This document shows, in pieces, positions 52,818 to 61,371 of a stretch of 64,000 bases of DNA. Under the pieces are notes generated by a model. The model was not told the DNA's origin and did no database searches. It was given only the letters and a program-made list of their open reading frames with translations. Each line of letters begins with the position of its first letter. Within the stretch, counting starts at the first letter, position 1. Position numbers and translations under genes: made by a program. Source of the DNA: Cyanophora paradoxa (lineage: Eukaryota; Glaucocystophyceae; Cyanophorales; Cyanophoraceae); the NCBI GenBank assembly GCA_004431415.1, contig QPMI01000484.1:124001-188000 (forward strand), read 5' to 3'.

Positions 52818-52980
52818 GCAACCAACTTGTATATTCTGGACGTGATGTCGCGATCCACAGGTAGGAGGCTCCTTTAAAAATACCAAAGCTGATGCAGTGA
52901 CTTGGGGTGAGTTGACTCCTGCCTGGCCAACAGTCTTCTAGATTTAACTCTTCCTCTGCCGTTTCGAGTTCGAGTTCCAT
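52597..52980 (-). CDS. Small protein with ExoX-like C-terminal motif
   Basis: 127-codon frame; only its first 54 codons (52818-52980) lie outside the ATPase gene. They read MELELETAEEELNLEDC, then ISFGIFKGASYLWIATSRP and EYTSWLLKQSW. This resembles the short G-K-x-K-G...P-x-Y-x-x-W-L module found at the C-terminus of exonuclease X-like proteins and in many virus proteins. The part antisense to the ATPase may be untranslated or constrained by overlap. Function unknown; nucleic-acid binding is a guess. Confidence 0.45.
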   Translation of the reverse strand: MELELETAEEELNLEDCWPGRSQLTPSHCISFGIFKGASYLWIATSRPEYTSWLLKQSWLPTFDRAAFLRAQSAIEPKSFQRLCQQHKRGPRSRLHISKPETNDPIQRKDALDLLDSLRHYIRRSKC

Positions 52981-53011
52981 TAAAAAGATAAAGGGGTGTT
53001 ATTCCCTTCAT

Positions 53012-53542
53012 TCAAACCTGTGGGAAGTTCAGCCGCAGAAACGGCTTGTCCTCTTCGCTGGTATGTTCTATAACGTAAGCATCACGAGCTTGAGCTGCTG
53101 CTTCGGCGGTTGCAAAGTAGCCGATGTTCTTTAGACGGCCATTGATCCTGTAATTTGCTTTCCATTTACAAAGTCGCTCATAGAAGCTGACGCCAATGAA
53201 TCCTGATGTGTTTGTGAGCCGACGGTTTTGGTTCAACATCTGCTGACGCTTTGTCGCCAAACGTAGATTCTCGCGACGATTATCGAGTTTGTTATTATTA
53301 ATGTGATCTACAGTAAGGTCATTCTCAAGTCTCCCAACAATGAACGTATGCAAATACATATTCTTTCCATTGATCTTGCTCGAGGTATAACCATTGTTCA
53401 AACACCATCGTTTCTCCAGCACTCGATCAGCATCATCCTGTGATACAAAAGCGTAGGCGACGATTACTTTGCGCCGATTGCGAATACCGCCTAACGGAAT
53501 CAAAGCAGCTCCCTCTGGAACATCTGGAACGATGACCTCCAT
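53012..53542 (-). CDS. HNH endonuclease with AP2 DNA-binding domain
   Basis: 176 residues. The HNH core is NDLTVDHINNNKLDNRRENL (about residues 73-92), followed by LRLATKRQQMLNQNRR. The C-terminal half has the AP2-type strand-helix pattern: SGFIGVSFYERLCKWKANYR then IGYFATAEAAAQARDAYV. HNH-AP2 proteins are typical free-standing homing endonucleases of phages and large algal viruses. Here it may be a passenger mobile gene or be used by the element. A GTCTTAAAG motif lies 57 bases upstream of the start. Confidence 0.9.
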   Translation of the reverse strand: MEVIVPDVPEGAALIPLGGIRNRRKVIVAYAFVSQDDADRVLEKRWCLNNGYTSSKINGKNMYLHTFIVGRLENDLTVDHINNNKLDNRRENLRLATKRQQMLNQNRRLTNTSGFIGVSFYERLCKWKANYRINGRLKNIGYFATAEAAAQARDAYVIEHTSEEDKPFLRLNFPQV

Positions 53543-53598
53543 CTGCGCAGCGAGCTGCTTGTCTGCGACTTTTTCGTTACATTTACAGTTTGCATTAT

Positions 53599-53636
53599 CT
53601 TTAAGACTTAAAAGTCGCGCTAATTTGTCTTAAAAG
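53599..53636. promoter_or_regulatory. Back-to-back GTCTTAAA motifs
   Basis: GTCTTAAAG on the minus strand (53607-53599) faces the HNH gene, and GTCTTAAAAG on the plus strand (53627-53636) faces the AT-hook gene. A third GTCTTAAAG lies upstream of the polymerase gene on the minus strand (59052-59044). Distances to the start codons are 37-72 bases. I infer a shared viral promoter element. Confidence 0.45.
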
Positions 53637-53673
53637 GATTTATGTCTCTTATTATTGAGAGACAAACCGAACA

Positions 53674-54018
53674 ATGACTTCTGCAATTACTGCGGATTGC
53701 GTTGCGGTTAAACGTGGCCGTGGGCGACCCCCTAAGGTTCGTCTTTTAACAATGGAGCCTTATCAGCCGAAGAAGAAGGGGCCTAAACCGATGGAGGTCA
53801 CCCCGGAGATTTTAGCAGAGCGACGCAGAAAGAATGCTGAACGCAATCGCAAACTGCGCCACACGAACGAAACATACCGTTTGAAACAGCTTGCCATCAC
53901 AGCGAAGTATCGAGCTGAGAATCCTGATAGGATCCGGGAGTACCACAGGAATGCTATTGCGCGTAGATGCCTCGCGAAGAGCGGAGCTTCTGTAGAGCTC
54001 GAGGTGATGCAGCTTTAG
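53674..54018 (+). CDS. AT-hook protein of the viral element, 114 aa
   Basis: Contains a canonical AT-hook, KRGRGRPPK (about residues 13-21), and a second basic patch (PKKKGPKPMEV). The C-terminal half, RRKNAERNRKLRHTNETYRL and YRAENPDRIREYHRNAIARR, looks like a charged helix often found beside HNH-type nucleases. Probably a minor-groove DNA-binding regulator or a nuclease accessory. Its last 65 bases overlap the integrase 3' end on the other strand. An inverted repeat (GTCTCT and AGAGAC, 53643-53664) sits just upstream. Confidence 0.75.
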   Translation: MTSAITADCVAVKRGRGRPPKVRLLTMEPYQPKKKGPKPMEVTPEILAERRRKNAERNRKLRHTNETYRLKQLAITAKYRAENPDRIREYHRNAIARRCLAKSGASVELEVMQL

Positions 54019-54904
54019 CACCTGCTCGTAGCTTTGGCTCCCCTGCAATCTCAAGCTTCTTGAGCTCTCGATACTGCCGGCTTTGACCGCTGTATTTTTT
54101 TGTTTCGATCAAACCCTCACGTCTCAATCGTCTCTGCTGTCGCATTTGCACTTCTTCTTTTTCGATTCGTGTTTGAGGTGCAAGCTCACGCGGTTGACGT
54201 ATTTCCGATGGTTTAACACGTCTAGAAATTTCCACACCCTGTTTTGTAACGAGTCGAACACGGTTCTTGTCTGCGCCAGCAACTATGTACGTCTCCTTGC
54301 TTGGCTTTGTGGTTCCCTTCGCAAAAACGCTTGGCTTCGGCTCCAGGACTTGCACTTCGGTCCCTGTGCGCGGTATGTTCGAATTGTCTCGTTCAATATC
54401 GTTCTGTCGCTGTCTAACTTGATGCAGCTGCTCGGCTACCTGTGTATTTTCCCGCATCCACTTTGGTGAGTGCTCCCCGCCGAAAGAGCTGTGGGCTGTT
54501 TCATTGTACGCCTTGACAATTGCCGGCAAACGTGAGAGGAAATGCGGGGAGCCACGAGCTTCTGTATCAGTCTGAATCAGTGCTCGCAATGTCCTCGCGA
54601 ACCTGTCGATAATTCCCAGCTTGGAGCCTTTTGAAATGTGATCATCCTTAGCCACATCAGTGTGCATTTTCAACGAGTTCTCTTCAGCCATTTCCCGAAT
54701 TGCTGCTGTGTTGAAGCCGTTGTCTCCTGAAAAGCCCCATATTCCAGGTAGCTGCTCGATCATTTTTGGAAGCTGCTTAAAAGTCTCGAGCTTACGGACC
54801 ACAGCGAAACGGGTTGCAATCTCGACCGCTGCGAACAGGCGAAATCTCCCAATGAACAGCACGTCAATTTGCCACGCACCGGGTGGCGCAGTAATCTGGT
54901 ACAT
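53954..54904 (-). CDS. Retroviral-type (rve) integrase
   Basis: 316 residues with an RNase H-fold core: WQIDVLFIGRFRLFAAVEI (Asp14), GFSGDNGFNTAAIREMAEE (Asp61) and KLGIIDRFARTLRALI, where Asp100 takes the place of the usual Glu. NETAHSSFGGEHSPKWM follows, typical of the segment after the core, then an SH3-like C-terminal domain (EVQVLEPKPSVFAKG, NRVRLVTKQGVEIS). No N-terminal HHCC zinc domain precedes the core. It starts nine bases after the polymerase stop, so co-transcription is likely. It would insert the element and create the six-base duplication. Confidence 0.9.
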   Translation of the reverse strand: MYQITAPPGAWQIDVLFIGRFRLFAAVEIATRFAVVRKLETFKQLPKMIEQLPGIWGFSGDNGFNTAAIREMAEENSLKMHTDVAKDDHISKGSKLGIIDRFARTLRALIQTDTEARGSPHFLSRLPAIVKAYNETAHSSFGGEHSPKWMRENTQVAEQLHQVRQRQNDIERDNSNIPRTGTEVQVLEPKPSVFAKGTTKPSKETYIVAGADKNRVRLVTKQGVEISRRVKPSEIRQPRELAPQTRIEKEEVQMRQQRRLRREGLIETKKYSGQSRQYRELKKLEIAGEPKLRAGAKAASPRALQKLRSSRGIYAQ

Positions 54905-54913
54905 CTTTGTAAA

Positions 54914-57900
54914 TCAGGCGCGATTTTTATAATGTCCAATCGCTCGGGTGTTGATCCCGTCAGTCTCGAGGAAGCGTTTGGTATCAAGGGGATGTAGAGC
55001 CTGACGCGAGGTTCGTTGTAAATAAATCTCATGTAGTTTCGAGCGGAAACCGAGAATTCCTTTGATGTCATACGATTGCTTTTCTCCCTCTTTAGGGCAG
55101 ACGCACCGGAAGAATACATCCCTTGTGAGTCTGTTGTAGTACGTCTTTTGAATACCCTTGCATACCTGCTTGTCCGTGGAATCTTCACGCGAATAATAGT
55201 AAGATTTCGGCCGGTTAGCGATCCACTCTGTCATTTGCAGACCATGGAGCTCATCCTTGAATAATCCCGGAGTTTTCCCCATCGATCGTAGAGCTCGAAC
55301 CTCATCGGCTGTCATGCCATCGAAGAATCGATGTGTCTCTGGGTAGTCGCTAACATCCAGCTCATGCTTGATTGAGCGTAAATCAGCATAGATATCTTTG
55401 GTGCGAACCTCGATGATGAGACTGTCAGTATCCGTACCTAATAGTGTCAGCCGCTGGCCCCAAAGCAGCTTGAGCACCTGGTAGTAAAAGCGGTACATGT
55501 GCAGCTTGGAAAGTTCGAGGATGACGAACCCGCAGTAGATAGGTTTGTTCAGATTGTACTCACTTTTGCGCTTGGAAACGAATACAAGGTTCTCTTCGTA
55601 CATCACCACCTGCTTCAACCGATTTGGTTCGCTGTTGATCTTCACCAGACGGTCTCCCGAAGTCACAAGCTCTGAAAAGCAGTGCTTTCTCACGTTCTCC
55701 ATTGTTTTGCCAAAGACACTGTTGTTCATCAACTTGTAAAGGTCCTTCTGGTATGTGAACTGCGATTCTTTACGTTTTTGAGTATTGAGATCTATGAAAC
55801 GCCCTAGCCATGCGCTTTGTTCGTACGATAGGATCCGATGGATGTTGGTTACTATCATTCCCAGTGACGTATAGAGCTGAAGCAAGCGTCCATCAACAAC
55901 ATAATTCTTTTTTGGAAGCAGATTTGGAACGAGCTTTGGAGTTCGTTCAACTGAGGTAAGCTTCTCGTCGTTAATCATATCCTGTTGTCGCTTTGATAGG
56001 TGTTCCTTGGACACACACATCCGTTCAGGGGCCAGCGGATAGTCTGAGAACTCGTCATGGAGATGCTCAGGCATGTACATATCGACTTCGAGAGCATAGC
56101 CACGAGCTCCATCCGCGTCAAGGCTTGCAACGTACTGCATTACATCAACGTCTTGATCTAGTTTATCCCAGCGGAAATCTCCTGTGGGTAGCTTGCGCTT
56201 CATTGCGACGCCGTACAAGTTGTTTGCATCGAGGTACATGAGCCACGATTCCTTGTGTGTTCGGTAGTAGTTAGAAATGCATGTAGACTGTGAGACTGTA
56301 GGCTCAACAGCGTGGGTGTACTTGTTGAACTTTATGCTCAAATATTTGTTCTCAGCTCGTGCGTAGCGTTTTGAGATCATTGAGATTCCGCCCCTGATCC
56401 CGGATTCTATAAATCTGTGCATATCCTGCTGCCCCTCGTGAAAGAGCTCGAGCTTCACTCCAGTGTGCTTAAGTGCTGCCTGCCAAGCAAATCCCGGCGA
56501 TGACATAAAATAGCTAGGATCTAGGCCATACGTTTCAATACACGTATCACGATAGTTTTCAAACACGTCAGCTAGTAACGCGATATCTGTCATCATATAC
56601 TCCATTGTATAGCCTGATAGCGTTCTGCAGCCGAGCTCTCGCCAAACAGCCTTCGCATGTGCGTACTCATCTTTCGTGCATTTCTTCTGTTTAAGCTGAT
56701 TTTTGAAATAACGACGTGCAGGCAGTTTAGACTCCTGAAAGCGAGCCCAGCTCGTCATGTAGTCATAAGGGTAAATCCCTTTGCTAGTCATCAGCTTGAA
56801 CCGAGTCTCGTCCAGATACAGCGAGCGCGTGATCTTCTTCTTCTCCGCGGGCAGAGCCTTTGCAAGGTCGTCCAAGCTCGCATTCAAGTGCTGAGCCGAG
56901 TCCCGTAGAACGTAAATTCCATACTTGAACTGCGAAATTCGCTCGCTATTCTGGAAGACCTGATCGAATTTTATCGAAAGGAGACTCTGCGGGCGGAGCC
57001 GGCGTTCGAGCCCCTTCTTCGCCTTCTTTTTCTGCTCTGGGGTCATCTCACGCCCACCGTACTTGCTTTCAAACTCGCTTTCGACATGCGCTTGAAACTC
57101 CTTCCAAGCTGCTAAACGACGGTTATAGCCAGATGCTAGAGCACGTACGAGCAGGTGGAAGTCAAATCCTCGACCGTTGTGCCAGAATAATGGAACAGCA
57201 GCTGATTTCGCGCGGCGTCGATTGCAAGCTCTGCAGGCAGCCCCGAAATATCGGCCAGATTCGTGGCAGTGATCACGGTGCTTGTCTTTCGCATCCTTGA
57301 ACGTGTTCTTGCACATGTAGCACTCGGTCGTCGTTTGAAAACGCTGCTCCTCTTCCTGAGTAATCTGGATTGGTGCAGTCTCTCGCAAAAGCTCTCGGAA
57401 TTGTGGTTCCATTTCGTCCAACCATTGCACGAACTTCTCAGTGCAGTCCTCGCTCTCCGAACCCATGTATTTGAAACAAAACTGTTCACCTTTTGAAGAT
57501 ACAACCAGACAGCCGACTGAAGCAATCACATGCACACCTTTCTTTTCGGTCTTTCCACTAATGCAGGGAATTGGCATTGTAATCGTCTCTGAATCAGCAT
57601 ATCCGACCAGACGTTGCCGGATTGAGTACTCAAAGTTAATAAACTTCTGGATATGTGCTCCTTTCTCCGGCAGAACATCTCTTGCGTGTTCATCCCGATC
57701 AAGGCAACGGTCATATTTCAGATGATTTTCAAATGCTTGATCTGAGCTAAAACCGACCTGGCAGGCTAAGCAATAGTGCTTTGCATTTGATTCGTTCTTT
57801 CGGAACAGTCGTGAGACGCTCTTAATCCAGAGGTAATGCCCGACATCGTTTCCCTCCCCAGCCGGCACATACAGTATTGGGATTGCGTCTCTCGCAGCAC

Positions 57901-58972
57901 TGATATGGATTGGTATGATATCCTGCTTATCTAGAGCAGTTGTATAAACGCAGAGCTTGACGTTATTTGCTTGCTCGAATTTGGTGAACATCCTCGAGTC
58001 AAGCGGGGTCGGATATGTAAGCATTGAGCAGTCCAGCGATGTCTCGTGCTGGCGGTAGTTCCCTGCATGCCGAGAATCAACACCTTCGCCCAATGGATTG
58101 CGAGCAGCAAGGACTGCGTATTTAAAGCACTCGTTGTTCGGTGCATTTATATTGATAAGCGCGTGCTTGTCTGAGAGCCACTTTGGCAGTACAAAGCCTC
58201 GGCCACGGCCACCAATCCTGCGGAAATAGCGCACAGTTTTAAAGACCAGATACACCCACGTGTCAAATACTGAGGAATCCCTGCTTTTCTCTGCCGAGAT
58301 CATGTCTAATTCTTCGAGCTGTGAACGCAAGGCCGCCTCAATGCTTGTCCCTGGCTCGATGCGATCGAAACGACGATGTTCAATAACGATAGCGATCGTA
58401 GAATCTGTCTCTGGCTTTCTGTAGACACCCAATCCAGAGATTTGTAGTGCAATGCCCATTCTTACCGCCTCTGCAAGATTTACCTGGGCGCTTACGAATG
58501 ATATAGCATTCTGTTTGAACTGCTCAGAATTCTCGAAGCGAGCTTGCATTGATGTTACGCGGCCAGAACCGCGAGGCAATTGGTATTTCCACTCCGCATA
58601 TCGCCCGTCAAGCGCTGTTGTAGTATTTCCGTCATTGATTTGAACATCATTTCCACCGTCATCCTCAGGCAGCTCGGCAAAGCCACGGACGATCTCTGCC
58701 TGCACCTCTGCGATCGCCAGCTCTAGTCGACGACCTGACACAGGACGCGCTGGCCTAGGAAGTCTTGCAAGTTCGTTCAAAAGTGAAGCGTACTTTTCCA
58801 AAGTTGCAAACCGTGTTCTCGACCCTTGTGCTGAAATTCTAATCAATTTATTTTTGAAAGCTCCATGTATGACGCGTCGATTATACAATGAAATCGCGAG
58901 CGCTTCGATCTGGTCTTTGATTCTGGCCAACCGGAAGCGCCGAGTCGCTGCATTATTTTGGGTAACGTCCAT
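54914..58972 (-). CDS. Protein-primed family B DNA polymerase
   Basis: 1352 residues, uninterrupted. The N-terminal region has the LPKWLSDKHALININA and LDCSMLTYPTPLDSRMFTKF blocks seen in Polinton-type polymerases, then a C2H2-like finger (YCLACQVGFSSDQAFENHL). Exonuclease motifs: YADSETI (about 457), HNGRGFDFHLL (about 602), and DIALLADVFENYR (about 804). Just before Exo II is an endonuclease VII-like zinc site (CYMCKNTF, DHCHESG, CRACNRR). Polymerase motifs: YLDANNLYG (A, about 915), YKLMNNSVFGKT (B, about 1086), GTDTDSLI (C, about 1182). All catalytic Asp are present, so the enzyme should replicate the element by protein priming from the inverted repeats. It is preceded by a GTCTTAAAG motif. 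Confidence 0.95.
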   Translation of the reverse strand: MDVTQNNAATRRFRLARIKDQIEALAISLYNRRVIHGAFKNKLIRISAQGSRTRFATLEKYASLLNELARLPRPARPVSGRRLELAIAEVQAEIVRGFAELPEDDGGNDVQINDGNTTTALDGRYAEWKYQLPRGSGRVTSMQARFENSEQFKQNAISFVSAQVNLAEAVRMGIALQISGLGVYRKPETDSTIAIVIEHRRFDRIEPGTSIEAALRSQLEELDMISAEKSRDSSVFDTWVYLVFKTVRYFRRIGGRGRGFVLPKWLSDKHALININAPNNECFKYAVLAARNPLGEGVDSRHAGNYRQHETSLDCSMLTYPTPLDSRMFTKFEQANNVKLCVYTTALDKQDIIPIHISAARDAIPILYVPAGEGNDVGHYLWIKSVSRLFRKNESNAKHYCLACQVGFSSDQAFENHLKYDRCLDRDEHARDVLPEKGAHIQKFINFEYSIRQRLVGYADSETITMPIPCISGKTEKKGVHVIASVGCLVVSSKGEQFCFKYMGSESEDCTEKFVQWLDEMEPQFRELLRETAPIQITQEEEQRFQTTTECYMCKNTFKDAKDKHRDHCHESGRYFGAACRACNRRRAKSAAVPLFWHNGRGFDFHLLVRALASGYNRRLAAWKEFQAHVESEFESKYGGREMTPEQKKKAKKGLERRLRPQSLLSIKFDQVFQNSERISQFKYGIYVLRDSAQHLNASLDDLAKALPAEKKKITRSLYLDETRFKLMTSKGIYPYDYMTSWARFQESKLPARRYFKNQLKQKKCTKDEYAHAKAVWRELGCRTLSGYTMEYMMTDIALLADVFENYRDTCIETYGLDPSYFMSSPGFAWQAALKHTGVKLELFHEGQQDMHRFIESGIRGGISMISKRYARAENKYLSIKFNKYTHAVEPTVSQSTCISNYYRTHKESWLMYLDANNLYGVAMKRKLPTGDFRWDKLDQDVDVMQYVASLDADGARGYALEVDMYMPEHLHDEFSDYPLAPERMCVSKEHLSKRQQDMINDEKLTSVERTPKLVPNLLPKKNYVVDGRLLQLYTSLGMIVTNIHRILSYEQSAWLGRFIDLNTQKRKESQFTYQKDLYKLMNNSVFGKTMENVRKHCFSELVTSGDRLVKINSEPNRLKQVVMYEENLVFVSKRKSEYNLNKPIYCGFVILELSKLHMYRFYYQVLKLLWGQRLTLLGTDTDSLIIEVRTKDIYADLRSIKHELDVSDYPETHRFFDGMTADEVRALRSMGKTPGLFKDELHGLQMTEWIANRPKSYYYSREDSTDKQVCKGIQKTYYNRLTRDVFFRCVCPKEGEKQSYDIKGILGFRSKLHEIYLQRTSRQALHPLDTKRFLETDGINTRAIGHYKNRA

Positions 58973-59043
58973 TGGAAGTATATATCACAATTTTTTTGCT
59001 TGTTCCAAACGCAACTTCACATAGCAATATTGGAAAGGGATCT

Positions 59044-59052
59044 CTTTAAGAC
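59044..59052 (-). promoter_or_regulatory. GTCTTAAAG motif upstream of the polymerase gene
   Basis: Lies 72 bases before the polymerase ATG at 58972 and matches the paired motifs near 53600-53636. Confidence 0.4.
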
Positions 59053-59101
59053 AAAATAAGAGAAACCTCAATTGCGGTGACCCTTTGGTGATTCAAAGAC
59101 C

Positions 59102-59529
59102 GGCGCTATCATCCACACAGTATTATTGACTAACTAGAACCTAAACTCGCATATGCAATCAGCTTCGATTATATAGTTTTATCGTCTAGCTAGAACCTGG
59201 AAACCTCTCCGCTATTTAGATAGGAAGAACACAGTATTAACGCCTAGCTGCTGATTAAGCTATCTCTGCAGACCGTCGCGTTGGGGGCCCGTCTCAAATC
59301 ACTGCTATATCTTTTGCAAGATCGATTGGAGTAGACGTTAGATACTACCTAGTGGTTGCTGGATGGAAGGGGAGGTAGACCAGAGGGAGAGAAGGGCGGT
59401 AGACGTAGCGGAAGGGTTGGCGAGAGTGATGGCTGGGAAGACGCTGGATTGGGTGGGTTGGGGTGGGTTCGGAGAGGTGAGGGTGGTGAAGAGGGGTGGG
59501 CCACAGAATCAGGTCCTCTCTCATTTTTT
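59102..59529. repeat. Right terminal inverted repeat, 428 bp
   Basis: Mirror of the left repeat, ending CTCTCATTTTTT at the host junction. Confidence 0.94.
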
Positions 59530-59535
59530 CGTGCG
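59530..59535. repeat. Polinton target-site duplication, right
   Basis: CGTGCG, matching 48361-48366. Confidence 0.92.
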
Positions 59536-59556
59536 GGCGTAAACACGTGCACGCAC

Positions 59557-59691
59557 CGTGTGCGGGTTCTGGAGGCTCGCGCGGCATCCGTCGACGTCGC
59601 TCGCCGAGGCGAGGGCGACCGCGAGGAGGCCCAGAAGGGCGGCGACCGCCAGCGCGACCGGCGCGCCGTGCGAGCTCTGTGACCGCGCCAT
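59557..59691 (-). CDS. S8 copy B exon 1 (signal peptide)
   Basis: 45 codons starting at ATG 59691-59689. An uncharged core (PVALAVAALLGLLAVALA) follows a short N-terminus, typical of a secretory signal. It ends in phase 0 at a GTGCGT donor. Copy A has the same exon without a six-base GACGTC insertion, two codons here. The Polinton lies 21 bases past the donor, inside intron 1. Confidence 0.85.
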
Positions 59692-60912
59692 CGCTGTGCC
59701 ACGGTGTCGACGTCAACGGCCTGTCCCACGCGTACGGTCAGCTCGCCGAGGCGTCGCGTTATCGATAGGCGAAGGCAGCCTGGCACTGCGGCAGTTATAA
59801 TTACTACTGCGGCAGTTACCGGTACAAGAAACGTATACGGACCGGGTATACCGTAGGTCCGTAGTACGCACGCACGCGTATAGGGCGCCGTAGGCTAGTC
59901 CCCTGCAGCCTGCAGGCTGCAGGCCGCAGCCTGCAGCTGCAGGCTAGCCTACTAGGCTATAGCTAGCTGCAGGCTGCAGCCTGCAGCCTGCAGGCTGCAG
60001 GCTGAGCCTGCAGCTGATAGCAGTTGCGGGAACTTGCGGCTGATCATGAATCATGATGAGTTGCCACGTTTTAAAACCCGGCCGGCGCCCGCCATCATGG
60101 CATAAAGCAAAATACCGCGGTACCAAATTACCGCGTTATAAAAGTTTGCAATTGAGGCTTGTATAGGACGATAATTCTGGGGGGTACGTACTGTATGGGA
60201 CGACTACGCTGCCAGGCTGCACGGCCCAGCACGGGCCGCGTGACGGGCGGAATTACCGCGGTACCAAATTACCGCGTTTTAACAAATTCTCGACATGCGG
60301 AATCCCGGAGTCCGGATGATGGATCCGGACCGCATCCGCGGCGATTCCGCGCGCGCGCGTGTACATGTCGCGGAGTCGCGGACTCGCGCCGAGTCGCGCG
60401 CGGCGCGCGCCGCGGTCCGATCGACTCGCGGTCGCGTGATCATGATTCATGAGTCGCGGAGCGACGGCCGAGGGGGGTACTCTCGAACAACGATGGCAAA
60501 AAACCTGCAGCTGCAGCGCTAGCTGCGGCCCTGCGGCCCTAGGCGGCTAGGCGCCGTAGGCGGCCTAGGCCTGGCGGGCCTGGCTGCAGCCTGCGGGAGC
60601 CTGCGGGCCTGGCAGGCCCTGGCTGCCGCGGGCCGGCCTGCGGCTGAGCTGCCACGTGCACGTTGCAGCAGCACGTACCGGCCCGCGGTAGTAGCGGACT
60701 ACTAGCGGTACGCGTGCAGCCGTCGTGCACGCGGCATGGTCATGCGGCTCATGCCCGGTAGTAGTTTCCTTGTACCGCACGCGTATATATAGCCCGCCTG
60801 GGCTCGGGGCCTAGGCCTCGGGCTCGGGGGCCGGGGGCCGGGGCCTCGAGGCTCGAGAGCCGAGGCTCGGGCTCGGGGCCTCGGGCGTGCCGGGCCGGGG
60901 CGCCCGGCCCGG
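59692..60912. other. Upstream region of S8 copy B; palindrome-rich, no gene seen
   Basis: The first 190 bases parallel the upstream region of copy A. From 59893 to 60020 CTGCAG and CAGCCTGCAGG palindromes are packed together. At 60110-60140 and 60250-60283 two copies of ACCAAATTACCGCGTT occur. TATATATA at 60784-60791 is a possible TATA box, usable on either strand. Confidence 0.5.
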
Positions 60913-61371
60913 ATGACTCGACGTTGCCAAGTTGCGTCGACGTCGAGTCGGCGTCGACTCGGCGAGCTCTCAGACTCGGCGCGACTGGTTCGGCCTCCCG
61001 GCCCTCAGACTCGGCGCTCTCAGACGCAGAGCTCTTCAGCTGGTTCGGCCCCCCGGCCCCCCGCCCCCACCTTCGGCCCCCCGGCCTCCCCGCCCCACCC
61101 TCAGCCTCCGCCCCTCCCCGAAGGTCCGTCGGAGCCTTCGGCCCATCGATATCGCGGTCCCCAGCGTCCCGGCTTCTTCCCCATCCCCGCCCGCCCCCCC
61201 CCCCCCCCCCCCCCCCCCTCCCCCCCGCGGTCCACCGACCGCGGTCCACCCCGCGTGCCGCCTCGGTTCGGGGAGCCTCAGCTTCAGGGCGACCCCTCCC
61301 CCGCCCGGCCCGCGCCCCCGGCTCCGGATCCGCGCAGACTCCTCCAACTTCGACCTCGATCTAGCTCCTGA
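60913..61371 (+). other. GC-rich low-complexity segment with poly(C); doubtful ORF
   Basis: Open in all three plus frames because of CGACTCGGCG and CCGCCC repeats. A 25-base C run at 61194-61218 would make any frame unstable. It follows a TATA-like box by about 120 bases, the only argument for a gene. I treat it as non-coding or undecided. Confidence 0.3.

Larger units (their letters stand above)
48367..59529. mobile_element. Polinton/Maverick-like integrated viral element, 11,163 bp
   Basis: 428-bp terminal inverted repeats start AAAAAATGAGAGAGG and look identical by eye, and a CGTGCG duplication flanks the element. The interior has clearly lower GC than the host. Contents: protein-primed DNA polymerase B, rve-type integrase, A32/FtsK-like packaging ATPase, probable major and minor capsid proteins, an HNH-AP2 protein, an AT-hook protein and two small unknowns. 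Genes are tightly packed on both strands. This gene set defines Polintons, adintoviruses and related Polinton-like viruses. I see no adenain-type maturation protease. All long frames are open and the repeats match, indicating recent, possibly still mobile DNA. It sits in intron 1 of S8 copy B, opposite to none of its exons. Confidence 0.94.
11456..59691 (-). pseudogene. Subtilisin-like (S8) serine protease, copy B, split by a LINE and a Polinton
   Basis: Rebuilt from about 34 exons on the minus strand. Consecutive phases agree for exons 1-29; boundaries of the last five are approximate. Order of parts: signal peptide (exon 1), S8-type prosegment (exons 2-7), catalytic Asp (VADDALDFDHC, exon 9), His (QHGTHVAGT, exon 11), VHTNS-WG (exons 15-16), LIAAGN (18), PATCKNCIAVGAS (20), SSRGPAHDGRIK (21), catalytic Ser (QGTSMATPA, exon 24), FSPSSTLIRAVLTNGARM (26), a C-terminal beta domain (27-30), a Ser/Pro stalk, a SEA-like algal domain, and a hydrophobic tail ending at the stop at 11456-11458. 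This predicts an anchored extracellular protease. Intron 1 holds the 11.2-kb viral element, which might still be spliced out. Exon 27 holds the 30-kb LINE, which should abolish the C-terminal part. The family call is strong; activity of this allele is unlikely. Confidence 0.85.

Noticed and set aside
60784-61371. A plus-strand gene driven by the TATATATA box
   Set aside because: The downstream frames are low-complexity and cross a 25-base C run; evidence too weak to call a gene.
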